A stretch of 64,000 nucleotides of DNA from Epiperipatus broadwayi (Eukaryota > Onychophora > Udeonychophora > Euonychophora > Peripatidae): NCBI GenBank assembly GCA_028023455.1, contig JAQFVV010006208.1:3762963-3826962 (forward strand), given 5' to 3'. This document shows positions 53,738-62,664 of this stretch, piece by piece. The translations under genes and the position numbers were made by a program. Within the stretch, counting starts at the first letter, position 1, and each line of letters starts with the position of its first letter. Under the pieces are notes generated by a model, which was given only the letters and a program-made list of their open reading frames with translations, was not told the DNA's origin and ran no database searches.

Positions 53738-54155
53738 ATGTAAATATTATTTATTAAGTGCAAACAATTCATAATTAAAGTGAAAGGCTGAAAACCTCTA
53801 GCATGCACTTTTAGAATGCTTATATGACAGCCAATCAGATGTAATGATGACTGTATAGGGAGCTCTTAAGTTTCAATGCAAGACAGAGATTTTATGAGAA
53901 AAAGGTGGCTCCACCTTTCTCTTTACTTAAATTTCTATATATATATATATAAGCCATTCTGAAGCATTTTGATTTAAGAGTGTGAAGCTTTAAACATCTT
54001 CACATTTAAGTCACTGCGTATTATTTTTCAGATCTTATGAATTAACAGTAATGTATGTAAATATTATTTATTAAGCACAAGCAATTCATAATTAAAGTGA
54101 AAGGCTGAAAACCTCTCACATGTGCTTTTAGAATGCTTATATGACAGACAATCAG
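53738..54155 (+). mobile_element. Sesquimeric element (unit ~317 bp)
   Basis: The block gtaaatattatttattaag plus some 80 further bases occurs at 53740 and 54057, a period of 317 bp. The interior has gaagcattttgatttaagag and tcttcacatttaagtcactg, so it is related to the family at 265-663. Confidence 0.7.
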
Positions 54156-54159
54156 ATAG

Positions 54160-55135
54160 TAAATTAAATTAAATAAAATTTACATACAAAAATGAGACAG
54201 TTGAAATAAATAAACTCCCACACAGTTGAATATGACAAGTACTGGTTGTCAGATAAAAATATTTACCACTAAAGGGTAAACAATAGAAATCTAAACATAA
54301 CTGCATTGAGAAGAAAATAGTGGAATTATTGTTAAAAAATGATAAATCATGCACAAACACTCAAATGGAACTTTAGAGTTTTGTTTGTGTACAGAAATAG
54401 TTATTATCTGAAAGACAGGAGTATATGCATTGGTTATTAATATGCGCATGCTTTTTGATAAATAGAGACTTTTGAATTGGAGACACAAATATGTAATTTG
54501 GTTTACTCCTTCCATGCAAAATGTCTATTCTACTCAAAGATAAAGTATAGAGACTATTTGAATACCAAATGTTAACTTTTTACATTCTTATTGTTAATAA
54601 ATATTTTTATATAATTTCTGTGCATATTTGTTATTCATTTTATCATTGTCTGACTGGTTTTGGGATAGCAGGACATAACAACTTTCTAAGATAGTCCTGT
54701 CAAAAGTGGCAATAGCCATGTTGATCTTATGACAGATTAAATGTGAAAATGGAACAAAGATGGCTTCCTACTTTAACTTAACAAAACATTAATTGGATGT
54801 TAGATCTATTCCCACACAAATAATAAAACAATAATTGATAGAGAGATAAAATTACTTCTCAGATAAATTTTTAAAAAAAAATCTTTTGCTCTTACAATAG
54901 TAGAAGAAAAAGTCAAATTAGTTTGTTACTAAACTAAGTAAATCAATAAAAAAAAATAATTTATTTTCATATCACCAAATTGAATTATTATTCATTTCTA
55001 GTTTTATATAGTATCTATTTGTATTTATTGTACAATTCCATAATTGCTATAAAAGTATTGTTTTTTTACTTACAACACTTATTACCTGACACAATATATT
55101 TTAACAATAATGCAAACAATCTATCTGATGTTAAA
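54160..55135. other. AT-rich stretch, nothing recognised
   Basis: Overlapping 63- and 74-codon minus-strand frames at 54169-54515 show no known domain. Confidence 0.35.
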
Positions 55136-55137
55136 CC

Positions 55138-55236
55138 ATTAAACATTACATGATCACCATAGCCTTCTGGCATCCATTGATTACTCTGGTTGGCACAGGG
55201 TGGCACTACTGTATGGAGAGTTTTGCCTGGTTGACA
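55138..55236 (+). mobile_element. A-family fragment
   Basis: Contains attacatgatcaccat joined to gccttctggcatccattgat and ggagagttttgcctg. It has an internal deletion like the copy at 52680. Confidence 0.6.
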
Positions 55237-55558
55237 GGTCATTCTCTCTTTATTAGTCACCAAAAAGATTAATGTGATCCTAAGCTTGTATTTCTTTCTG
55301 AACAAAATCCAGTTTATCTTAAAGTGTATTGCCTTACAGTTTTTCAAAAAATACTAACTTCATTTTAATTTGATCATTTCAATCCCTCATTTTTCACTCC
55401 TCACTTTTCATAAAGCTTTAATAACTTGAAGTTCAACATTTAATGATCGCACAATTACACACTCACACACATATATATGACATAATATTTTGAAATTTAG
55501 ATAATGAATAAAAATATTTGCTTATTAGAAATTTTTGTAGGTAAAAAATAAACAGGTT

Positions 55559-55653
55559 GTCAAGCATTGTTGGCCTTGTGGTTAGCATAGCTGCCTTCCA
55601 AGCGGTTGGTCCGGGTTCGCTTCCGAGTCAACGCTTTGACATATGAAAAAAAA
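55559..55653 (+). mobile_element. tRNA-derived SINE, plus copy
   Basis: gtcaagcattgttggccttg, tggttagcatag (box A-like), gctgccttccaagcgg (an anticodon-type loop with tcc, as in tRNA-Gly), ccgggttcgcttccgag (box B-like), caacgctttgacat, then an A-tract. aataaaca on both sides may be the target duplication. The trailing A-tract and the many copies mark it as a SINE and not a tRNA gene. Confidence 0.85.
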
Positions 55654-55789
55654 GAATAATAAACACATTGTTATATGCTAACTTGTTGTCAATAAAACTT
55701 TCAAAATTATTGTGCACTTGTTATTACAATATGATAATTCTAAGCTTGCATCTTATACACAATTAATGAAGCTGTATAACAATAAATAA

Positions 55790-56110
55790 GCTGAGCGCTT
55801 TCGGGAATTCTATGTTCCCATATTCATATCTCTTGCCATTAATAGTTAGTAGATATCACAGTAATGTATGCAAAGTTATGTAATAATATTTAAACGGTCC
55901 ACTTTTTAGAGATTGTAAAGCAGGCATCTCTTCTATTGATCCACTTTAAGGTCTTCTGCAATGAGATATGCCTCCTTCACTTTGCGCTTTGTGTCATTGC
56001 ACTCAGTGCAAATTATTTCAGCTAATGTCATCTGGAAGGTGAGACCAGTGACTCTCTCATGCTCTACAAATACCTAGTTGCATAAATTTCATACTGATGT
56101 TTCCTTGGTT
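55790..56110 (-). pseudogene. Penelope-like element, C-terminal fragment
   Basis: The minus-strand frame (about 56075 to 55930) reads FVEHERVTGLTFQ, IICTECNDTKRKVKEAYLIA, EDLKVDQ. The block 'E-x-x-D-x-K-R-K-x-K-E-A-x-x-I' follows the GIY-YIG domain in PLEs and is also seen in the fragments at 6330 and 32225. Left of it, aagctgagcgctttcggg at 55795 occurs in the hairpin at 61527. Confidence 0.55.
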
Positions 56111-56523
56111 AGAAGAATTATTGGACTTGGTGATAAATCATGTGTCTTTTCTTTTGTGATCATGTCATTCTAGAAGAAAATTATGGCCAGTCTCTATTTC
56201 AAGATTTACAAATACTGAACATACGTTATCACAAGACTTAGCTTATTTATATAATTATCAATACAGGTTGTCTTATGCCTAAATTTGACATTCCAGATGT
56301 ATTTAAAACAGCATTTTGTCACTGTGCTGCTAACAGAATAAAAAATGAGTGAATGCTTAAATATGGGAAATCAATCTTTGGTGTTATTAAAATAATGGAT
56401 TGCATTTGCATGCTGCTGTGTTCCATGATTCTCTCAACTGTGCCAATTTGCTGTGTCCCATGAGCAGCAAGTAACTAAATAACAAAGCCAGAATTGGGAT
56501 GGTAAACTGATAATTTAATTTAA

Positions 56524-56622
56524 GTAAAAACAGGCAAAACTCACTATATATATTGCCACAACAACAGTTATACACAAGCATAAGAGGAGGTGATCATGTG
56601 ATGTTTATTGGCTTAATTTGAG
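56524..56622. mobile_element. Minimal A-family end pair
   Basis: aacaggcaaaactcactata is followed by gttatacacaagcataagag and gtgatgtttattggc. These are the outer ends of two A arms, joined after a large internal deletion. Confidence 0.55.
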
Positions 56623-56849
56623 TAACATATGAGAATATGTACAAGTATACATAGCCTATTTAAGGTGCATAAAAATAGTAAAAGGTCATGGTGACCTGCA
56701 CATAATAAACCCTAGTCCTATTTTTTGACTTGCAGGGGGCAGAAATCTCTGAATTACATTAATACCAAAACCCATATACCAGGTTCTGGGAGTTTATATA
56801 CTCTTCAAGACTTCTGGAGTCTTTACAAACTTTCCCAAATATGGCATTT

Positions 56850-56940
56850 TTACATACCTTACCATATATGGTGTTTTTTTTTTTTTACATACATACAGTA
56901 TTTTTTACATACCTCACCATATATGGTGTTTTTTTACAGT
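56850..56940 (+). repeat. Short tandem repeats with T-runs
   Basis: tttttacataccttaccata and atatggtg plus T-run occur twice, with a third partial unit between them. Confidence 0.7.
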
Positions 56941-56944
56941 TAAA

Positions 56945-58105
56945 TATAGGCCAGGTATACAACTCTATGACCTAACAACATTGCTACACATTTATTGTTA
57001 CAGTTACTTAAATAATTATTATATATATATATGTAATTATTTCACACAATCATTATGCATAATTATTGTACAAAGTTATTATTTCTATTCTGCACAACTA
57101 TCACATTGCCACACATACACATATATTTCTTGCTTGACCGTGGACACTACACATGCATTTTCTAGATTATACATATATATTGCAAATTTCATTTATTTTT
57201 TGTTGCAAATAAATATGTATGACTAAAACACCTTGTTATATATAACACGAGATAGGGCTTTGAACGGGAAACCAGAAAAAAAAAAACATTTTTACGCAAC
57301 ACACAAAAAAATTACAATTCGAAGTCCTGGGTTTTTTAGAAAGTATTTATGAATTGGTGTTTTTTTTTTATAAGGGTTTTTTAATTACTCACAAATATTG
57401 GTGATGTTTTTAGAAGATACTTATAAACTGTTTATTTTTTTTTTCTAGAAGATACATACCATTGGAAGACATTTTATTATGACTACTATTAAATTACTTC
57501 ATCTCCCTCTAGTATTACAATTTGTCTATGTCACAATTTTAAATTACCTATAAATAATTATTTTCTAGAATTGGTCCTGAACTTCAAAAAAAATTCAAAA
57601 AAATAAACCAAAAAAAAAAGAAAATTATTGTTTTAGAATTATATTAAAATAAATTAAATGCAAATTTTACACACACACACAAAAAGAAATTACACGATTG
57701 ATATCTTGGCCACCCCTGATATACATTGATGAATTTGTCAGGAAATCTTTTCTCAAAAAAGATTTTATGGAAAAATGATTACCACATATATCTATCTTGT
57801 GCACCCCTTAGAAATTAATGTTGAAGTGGGTAAAATTTGAAGTTTTTAGTTTGTGGCAGGTTTGGATTTTTTGTTGACTAGCTAGATATTCATTTTTGAT
57901 GATCACATGAATATGTAACTATTATTAGAAGGCAAATATCTTAGATTAGTGTGGATTGGTCAGATGATTATGGATCAGATAGCTATGCAGGCAATCTGAT
58001 GTCACCAGTAGAATGTTTAATACCCAACGTTTATGCACGCTGAACCCACAATTTGATTTTAACTCTAATCAAAAACAATGTTTTTATTAAAAAATTTAAA
58101 ACAGG
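56945..58105. other. AT-rich stretch, nothing recognised
   Basis: Open stretches at 56981-57226 have AT-driven composition. No repeat family recognised. Confidence 0.4.
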
Positions 58106-58213
58106 ACTCTTATATATAAGGGACTTGAACTCGACTTCAATCTCCCTATCTCATCCATTCCATCTTATACAACAACTGATACACATGACCACATACACAT
58201 AAATAAGTTAAAT

Positions 58214-58268
58214 GATCTCCAATAAACATATTTCATGCTGAAACAGCACTCATCAGTTGGTCCAGATC
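58214..58268 (-). ncRNA. Hammerhead ribozyme candidate, D family
   Basis: Minus strand: GATCT-gga-CCAA, core CTGATGA, stem II GTGCTG-TTT-CAGCAT (outer pair G-U), GAA, stem III region ATATGTTT (A15.1-U16.1 pairs, then one mismatch), A17, TTGG-AGATC. The core is complete and stem I has nine Watson-Crick pairs in two blocks. Stem III is the weak point. Confidence 0.55.
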
Positions 58269-58523
58269 ACCATCTCCCACACATATTAAGTGGACATATT
58301 AAGGTTTTACGTGTGTGGGGTCAAATTGACTTAAGGTCAACATGGGTATGACAATAATGTTGACATTAAAAAGGCTTTGAGCATTTCATCCTCAGATTTT
58401 CAATGAAATGGATGACTGAAAGGTTGGACAGTGGAGAAGATTGAAGCTTATTCATTAAAGTTTGAAGATTTGCTATCCTAATTAAAACTGAGAGCTGATT
58501 GTATATATGTGTGGGAGATGGTA

Positions 58524-58576
58524 ATCTGGACCAACTGATGAGAGCTGGTTCAGCATGAAATATGTATATTGGAGAT
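58524..58576 (+). ncRNA. Hammerhead ribozyme candidate, D family, complete core
   Basis: Stem I is ATCT-gga-CCAA (58524-58534) with TTGG-AGAT (58569-58576). Core CTGATGA is at 58535-58541. Stem II GAGCTG-GTT-CAGCAT (58542-58556) has four inner Watson-Crick pairs, an A-A mismatch and an outer G-U. GAA is at 58557-58559, stem III ATA-TG-TAT at 58560-58567, and A17 at 58568, so cleavage is predicted after 58568. All invariant positions are present. The consensus stem II over D copies is a perfect GTGCTG/CAGCAC. Confidence 0.65.
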
Positions 58577-58734
58577 CATTTATCTTTTTCACATGTATGA
58601 GGTCATGTGTATCAGTTGTATAAGATGGAATGGATAGATGCAGGGAGCTTGAAAGTCTGAGTTTAAGTTCTTTATAATTACATTAAACTTGGTATTACAA
58701 TATACATATATTTAAATATTATATATACATATTA

Positions 58735-59085
58735 GAGATTTACTAAGGTAATGTCTACATGAGTATGACTACTATATCAAATCCAATAAGGGCTTTGAGC
58801 ATTTCCATCTTCTGTTTCAATGATGGTTGAACAGTTAAAAGGATGAGAAGATTGAGGCTGTCTATTAAAGTTTGAAGAATTGCTATCTTAATGTAAACTG
58901 AGTGCTGGTTGTATATATGTGTGGGAGATTGACCTGGCCCAACTGATGAATGCTGGTTTTGACGAAATGTGTATTTTGGGGGTCATGTGTCTTTTTTGCA
59001 TGTGTGTGGTCATGTGTATCGTTTGCTTGAGATGGAACAGAGGATGAATAGGCTGAAAAATTCTGAGTTCAAATCACTCTATTTA
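58735..59085 (+). mobile_element. D-family element, single arm
   Basis: Plus-oriented D sequence with tctattaaagtttgaagaat, gtatatatgtgtgggaga, the motif at 58931-58984 and the end gaaaaattctgagttcaaat. Confidence 0.65.
58931..58984 (+). ncRNA. D-family hammerhead motif with covarying stem I
   Basis: GACC-tgg-CCCAA pairs with TTGGG-GGTC (nine pairs). The core CTGATGA and CGAAA are intact, with stem III ATG-TG-TAT (one G-U) and T17. Relative to the other D copies, the outer stem I has changed on both strands (T-A to C-G) and still pairs. Stem II has lost bases on its 3' side and is poor. Confidence 0.5.
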
Positions 59086-59354
59086 CATATATAAAAAACA
59101 TACAGTACAAGAAAGTTACATACTGTCTTAGAATTAATATAAACAAAAAAATTACAAAGTTTTGGAAAAAAATGTTGCATTTTTGAAATAATTGTTTTAA
59201 AGATGTTAAACTAGAAGCTAAAACATTAAATTGATAATTTTTTGCTTTTCATTTTTTATTTCAGATTGTATTTTAATGTGGTATTATTTTATAATTTACC
59301 CTTTATTCAAAACTTTTTTTATTTATATAATAATATACATCGTACTTTATTTTA

Positions 59355-59440
59355 TTTAGAGGGAATTTGAACCCAGACCTTCAAGCTCTCTTTAATCATC
59401 CATTCCATCTTATACAACTGATATGCATGGCCATATATTT
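59355..59440 (-). mobile_element. D-family end fragment
   Basis: Contains ggaatttgaacccagacctt, caagctctctttaatcatcc and aactgatatgcatgg; it stops before the motif. Confidence 0.6.
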
Positions 59441-59647
59441 TCATTTTAAATATTATTTAATGCTGTTTTTTTTTAAACAAACATTACTTTTTTTATATAT
59501 TATTTTTCAGTCAATGATTATTATATTTTTATTTTCAGAATATAAATTTTTAATTAAAAAATAATAAAGTTAATTATTTAAGTAAGATAAATACGATTTT
59601 AATTATTGTAGTTGTGCAGTCGATCCTTAACTTGAGTCATATTGTTT

Positions 59648-59690
59648 TTTGTTTTGTTTTTTATATGTCAAAGTGTTGACCGGAAAGCGA
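59648..59690 (-). mobile_element. Truncated tRNA-derived SINE
   Basis: Only the 3' end (cgctttccggtcaacactttgacat-like on minus, plus A-tract) remains. cttgagtcatattgttt (59631) and cttgagttgcattgttt (59691) flank it, an imperfect target duplication, so it inserted already truncated. Confidence 0.75.
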
Positions 59691-59691
59691 C

Positions 59692-60390
59692 TTGAGTTGC
59701 ATTGTTTCACACTTAAAAATATATAACAAGATAAAGTGTAAAGCTATGAGTAATGGAACTTTTGCCACGATCTGGATGGCCATCATAATACTATTTGCAA
59801 AATGGCTCACCAGGAGTCACTTCGTATTCCAGTCCAACATAAAAAGTCCATGGGAGGTTTTCAAGGAACTCATGTGTAAGTTAAGAACTAGAGATCACGT
59901 AATGGCCCCATCTAAACTGTTCTCTGTTACCTGGGAGCAGATGGCTCTAGACCAGATACCAAATATTACTACTAAAATTCTGTCCAAACTATAGAAATGG
60001 ATGGTAAAGCAATATCATGCTGCAGTAAATGGGATAACTGCAAATGGTGGCCTAAGTGCACCATTGAGGTTGACAAAGTTGCAGGGATTAATGGGTTCCT
60101 AAATTTGCAGATTCATGTTTGCAAGGAAGGAAAACACCCCTGCAATGCAAAGAGTGATGTGATACACCTGACAAACCTTGGTTTTAATTATCTAATAGCC
60201 AGGGTGCCATAAATAAGTGGGGATCCCATGGAATCTAATTAACTACACAGGGATATGCCAGTGCAGATAAAACCACAGGACTGAATACGACCAGGTCCCT
60301 TGTGTGGGTAAAGCATGCAGTGGAATACCTGTGAATCCTTAATTTCAAGCAATTTATGTACTACAATTCATGTAGTTTTCAAAATAAATT
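59692..60390 (+). other. Unrecognised coding-like segment, less AT-rich
   Basis: The frame from 59743 or upstream (59692-59991, 100 codons) gives SNGTFATIWMAIIILFAKWL, RSHFVFQSNIKSPWEVFKEL, KLRTRDHVMAPSKLFSVTWE and QIPNITTKILSKL, then a stop. Past the stop the same frame continues as KWMVKQYHAAVNGITANGGL and SAPLRLTKLQGLMGS. Composition is clearly richer in GC than the neighbours, and aataaa follows at about 60382. This looks like a decayed protein-coding sequence or element ORF with stops. I recognise no family. Confidence 0.45.
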
Positions 60391-60419
60391 TATTTTTTAA
60401 TTAAAAAAAAGATATTTAT

Positions 60420-60812
60420 CTAGTGCTGTGTTTAATTTGTAACAGTCACTAGGGAATTACTCCTACCTATGCACTGTATAGATTTATATTGCTTGAGGAA
60501 AATTCTCACTTACTAAACACAAGATAGTCTTTTAAAAGATAAGATTTGTCAAGCATTGGTTGTTGAGTGGTCAGCACAACTGCCTTACAAGCAGTTGTTT
60601 CGGGTTCACAGGTTTGCTTCCTGGATGATGCTTTGACACATGAAAAAAAAAAAGAAGATAAGATTTGCCTACACATATACAGTTTAAGTAAAAAAGATAG
60701 GATGAATTCATCTTTATCTTTATCTTGTGTTTAGTAAATGAGAATTTTCCTCAAGTGCTATAAATATATACAGTATATATGTAGGGGTAATTTTCTAGTA
60801 GCTGTTTCACAT
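60420..60812. mobile_element. J-family foldback with a SINE near its centre
   Basis: The left arm (tgtaacagtcactagggaat... ctaaacacaagata) and right arm (tatcttgtgtttagtaaatg... ttctagtagctgttt) pair for about 120 bp. The SINE at 60548-60654 sits close to the centre with its own target duplication. Confidence 0.8.
60548..60654 (+). mobile_element. tRNA-derived SINE with 12-bp target duplication
   Basis: The plus-oriented body gtcaagcattggttgttgag, tggtcagcac, ctgccttacaagcag, cgggttcacaggtttgcttc (a small insertion enlarges box B), gctttgacacatg, A-tract. aagataagattt is at 60536-60547 and 60655-60666. Confidence 0.9.
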
Positions 60813-60899
60813 AAAAAAAATAATTAAACTTCACAGTCACATGAAAATAATTTATATTCTTGTTATCGTTAGTACTTGAAAAAACGATTGGTGAAAAAT

Positions 60900-61283
60900 G
60901 TTCTTATTCTTCTACCTTTTATTATTATTATCATGCTATTTCTTCTTGTTATTTTTCTTATTTTTCATTTTATTCTTCTTCCGTTTCCTTATTTTATTTT
61001 CCTTCTTATTCTTGTTATTTGTATTCTTCTGCTTCTTCTTTTGCTGCTGCTACTTTTTTATTCTGCTTTTTCTGCTTATTATTATTCTCTTTCTTCTGTT
61101 TCAGTTTCTTTTTCTTATTATTCTAATTCATCTTCTTTAGCTGATTATTCTGTTACTTCTTTTTTTTTGCTGCTTCCTCTTCTTTTTCTTCTGCTTTCTC
61201 TTCTTCATATTATTTTTATTTTACTTATTCTTTTTTCTTATTCTTATTCTTTCTTATTCTTTTTTTATTTCACTTCTTTTTCC

Positions 61284-61285
<2 letters not shown>
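60900..61285 (+). repeat. Long pyrimidine-rich (TTCTT)n-like tract
   Basis: Nearly 400 bp are strongly T/C-biased, built from ttctt, tattatt and cttct units. Overlapping frames of 80-163 codons are artefacts of composition. Confidence 0.9.
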
Positions 61286-61329
<44 letters not shown>

Positions 61330-61362
61330 GTTGTTGTTGTTGTTGTTGTTGTTGTTATTATT
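61286..61362 (+). repeat. (ATT)n-(GTT)n compound microsatellite
   Basis: About 15 att units pass directly into about 9 gtt units, then att. Confidence 0.97.
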
Positions 61363-61526
61363 TATAAGATTTACTGTATAATAAATACTATTCCAAACTG
61401 TATATATTTTAACTTATGCGTATGAATTGATACATTTTTTATAAGTTGAGGTTTTTCTATTAGAGAAAATTATATTTCTCTAAACCTCAAAGAATGTATG
61501 TATATACTTCAACAAAAATCAATAAA

Positions 61527-61697
61527 TTAAAAATTAACTGTGATAAAACACAGTTGCTGAAGCTTTAAATATAAAATTATAACAATAAAGCTGAGCTATG
61601 ATTATGGAGGCTTAAGTCCCCCGAAAGCGCTCAGCTTTATTGTTATAATTTTATATTTAAAGCTTCAGCAACTGTGTTTTATCACAGTTAATTTTTA
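61527..61697. repeat. 171-bp near-perfect hairpin
   Basis: The arms attaactgtgataaaacaca... and the inverse ...tgtgttttatcacagttaat are nearly identical over about 65 bp. The loop has gctgagctatgattatgg and cccccgaaagcgctcagc, of which gctgag/ctcagc pair further. The loop motif gctgagcgctttcggg recurs beside the PLE fragment at 55795. Confidence 0.9.
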
Positions 61698-61699
61698 AA

Positions 61700-62545
61700 C
61701 CTCAAAGATAACTTTTTTTCTGAAAAAAATAAAACAAAAACGTTTTGGATATCACTTTGGCCCTTAAATTTCTTTCTATAATTTATCAAGAATTAGTATT
61801 ACCTTTTAGAAGATATTTCTTTATATGAGTATTTGTTCTTTATTATTAAAGTTGTTCCCAGAAACTTCATTAAATATTTAGGTCAGTAATTATTTCTTTT
61901 TTATACAATCTCTTACCTCAAATTTTATCTTCTATCAAATGTAGTTTAAAATTTAGATTGGAAAACTTTATAAAATTTCATCTAAATTTGGACCATATCA
62001 ACAATTAATGAACCGTTTTTTAACATTTTTCTTCAGTCATTTTAAAATCATAATTTTTATTACTAATTTTTATATTTTTTTACAATTACTATCTTAATCA
62101 TTAGTTTGTGTTGTTTTTTGTTAATTTATTTTTCTACAAGTTTTTTTATTTTAAAAGCATTTTCCTTTCATAACTTGCTTTTTTCATTATTTATATATTA
62201 TTCAGTTCTTTTTTTAAAAAAATTATCTTCTAAGTAGAGTGATTATTCTTTTCTTTCTTATTTTTGCACTTATTATTTTTTCAAAAGCAGTTTGTGTGTG
62301 TGTGCGCGCGCGCGTGTGTGATGTTTTCAAAAATTGCAGTAGACCGATTTTTTAAAAATATATTTTCAAAAGTCTTCTTGACATGTAGACTATTGAGCCA
62401 AGGAGAGAAAAATGATATATAATAACAAAAATTGAACTGAAAAATATGATAAGGAATCATAGAAGTTGTAAAGTAATAATAAGTTTTTGTAGATAATGTG
62501 ATAGGATTACAATAAACATAAAAGGAAAATTTAGCATTAGCATAA
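61700..62545. other. AT-rich stretch with a Z-DNA-prone tract
   Basis: At 62291-62320 lies gtgtgtgtgtgcgcgcgcgc, an alternating purine-pyrimidine run. Nothing else recognised. Confidence 0.5.
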
Positions 62546-62552
62546 CATTTTT

Positions 62553-62647
62553 TCTCTCATATGTCAAATGCGTTGACTGGGAGGCGAACCCAGGTCAGCT
62601 GCAAAAAGCAGCTATGCTAACCACTAGGCCACCAACACTTGACAAGT
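62553..62647 (-). mobile_element. tRNA-derived SINE with 15-16-bp target duplication
   Basis: The minus-oriented body has ggcctagtggttagcatagc (box A-like) and cctgggttcgcctcccagtc (box B-like). ttagcataacattttt lies at 62537-62552 and 62648-62663. Confidence 0.9.
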
Positions 62648-62664
62648 TTAGCATAACATTTTTA

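Larger units (their letters stand above)
58110..58690. mobile_element. D-family foldback with two hammerhead motifs
   Basis: The left arm (gacttgaactcgacttcaat... ctccaataaacatatttcat... ) and right arm (... ggagatcatttatctttttc ... cttgaaagtctgag) are inverted copies of D. The centre (58285-58400) is unpaired and includes gtcaacatgggtatgacaat. Each arm has a hammerhead motif, at 58214-58268 (-) and 58524-58576 (+). Confidence 0.75.

Noticed and set aside
55559-55653. Functional tRNA-Gly gene
   Set aside because: Imperfect stems, trailing A-tract, flanking duplications and many copies identify a SINE.
60860-61367. 163-codon frame in pyrimidine-rich DNA
   Set aside because: The frame is open only because T/C-rich codons exclude stops; Leu/Phe/Tyr/Ser runs with no domain.
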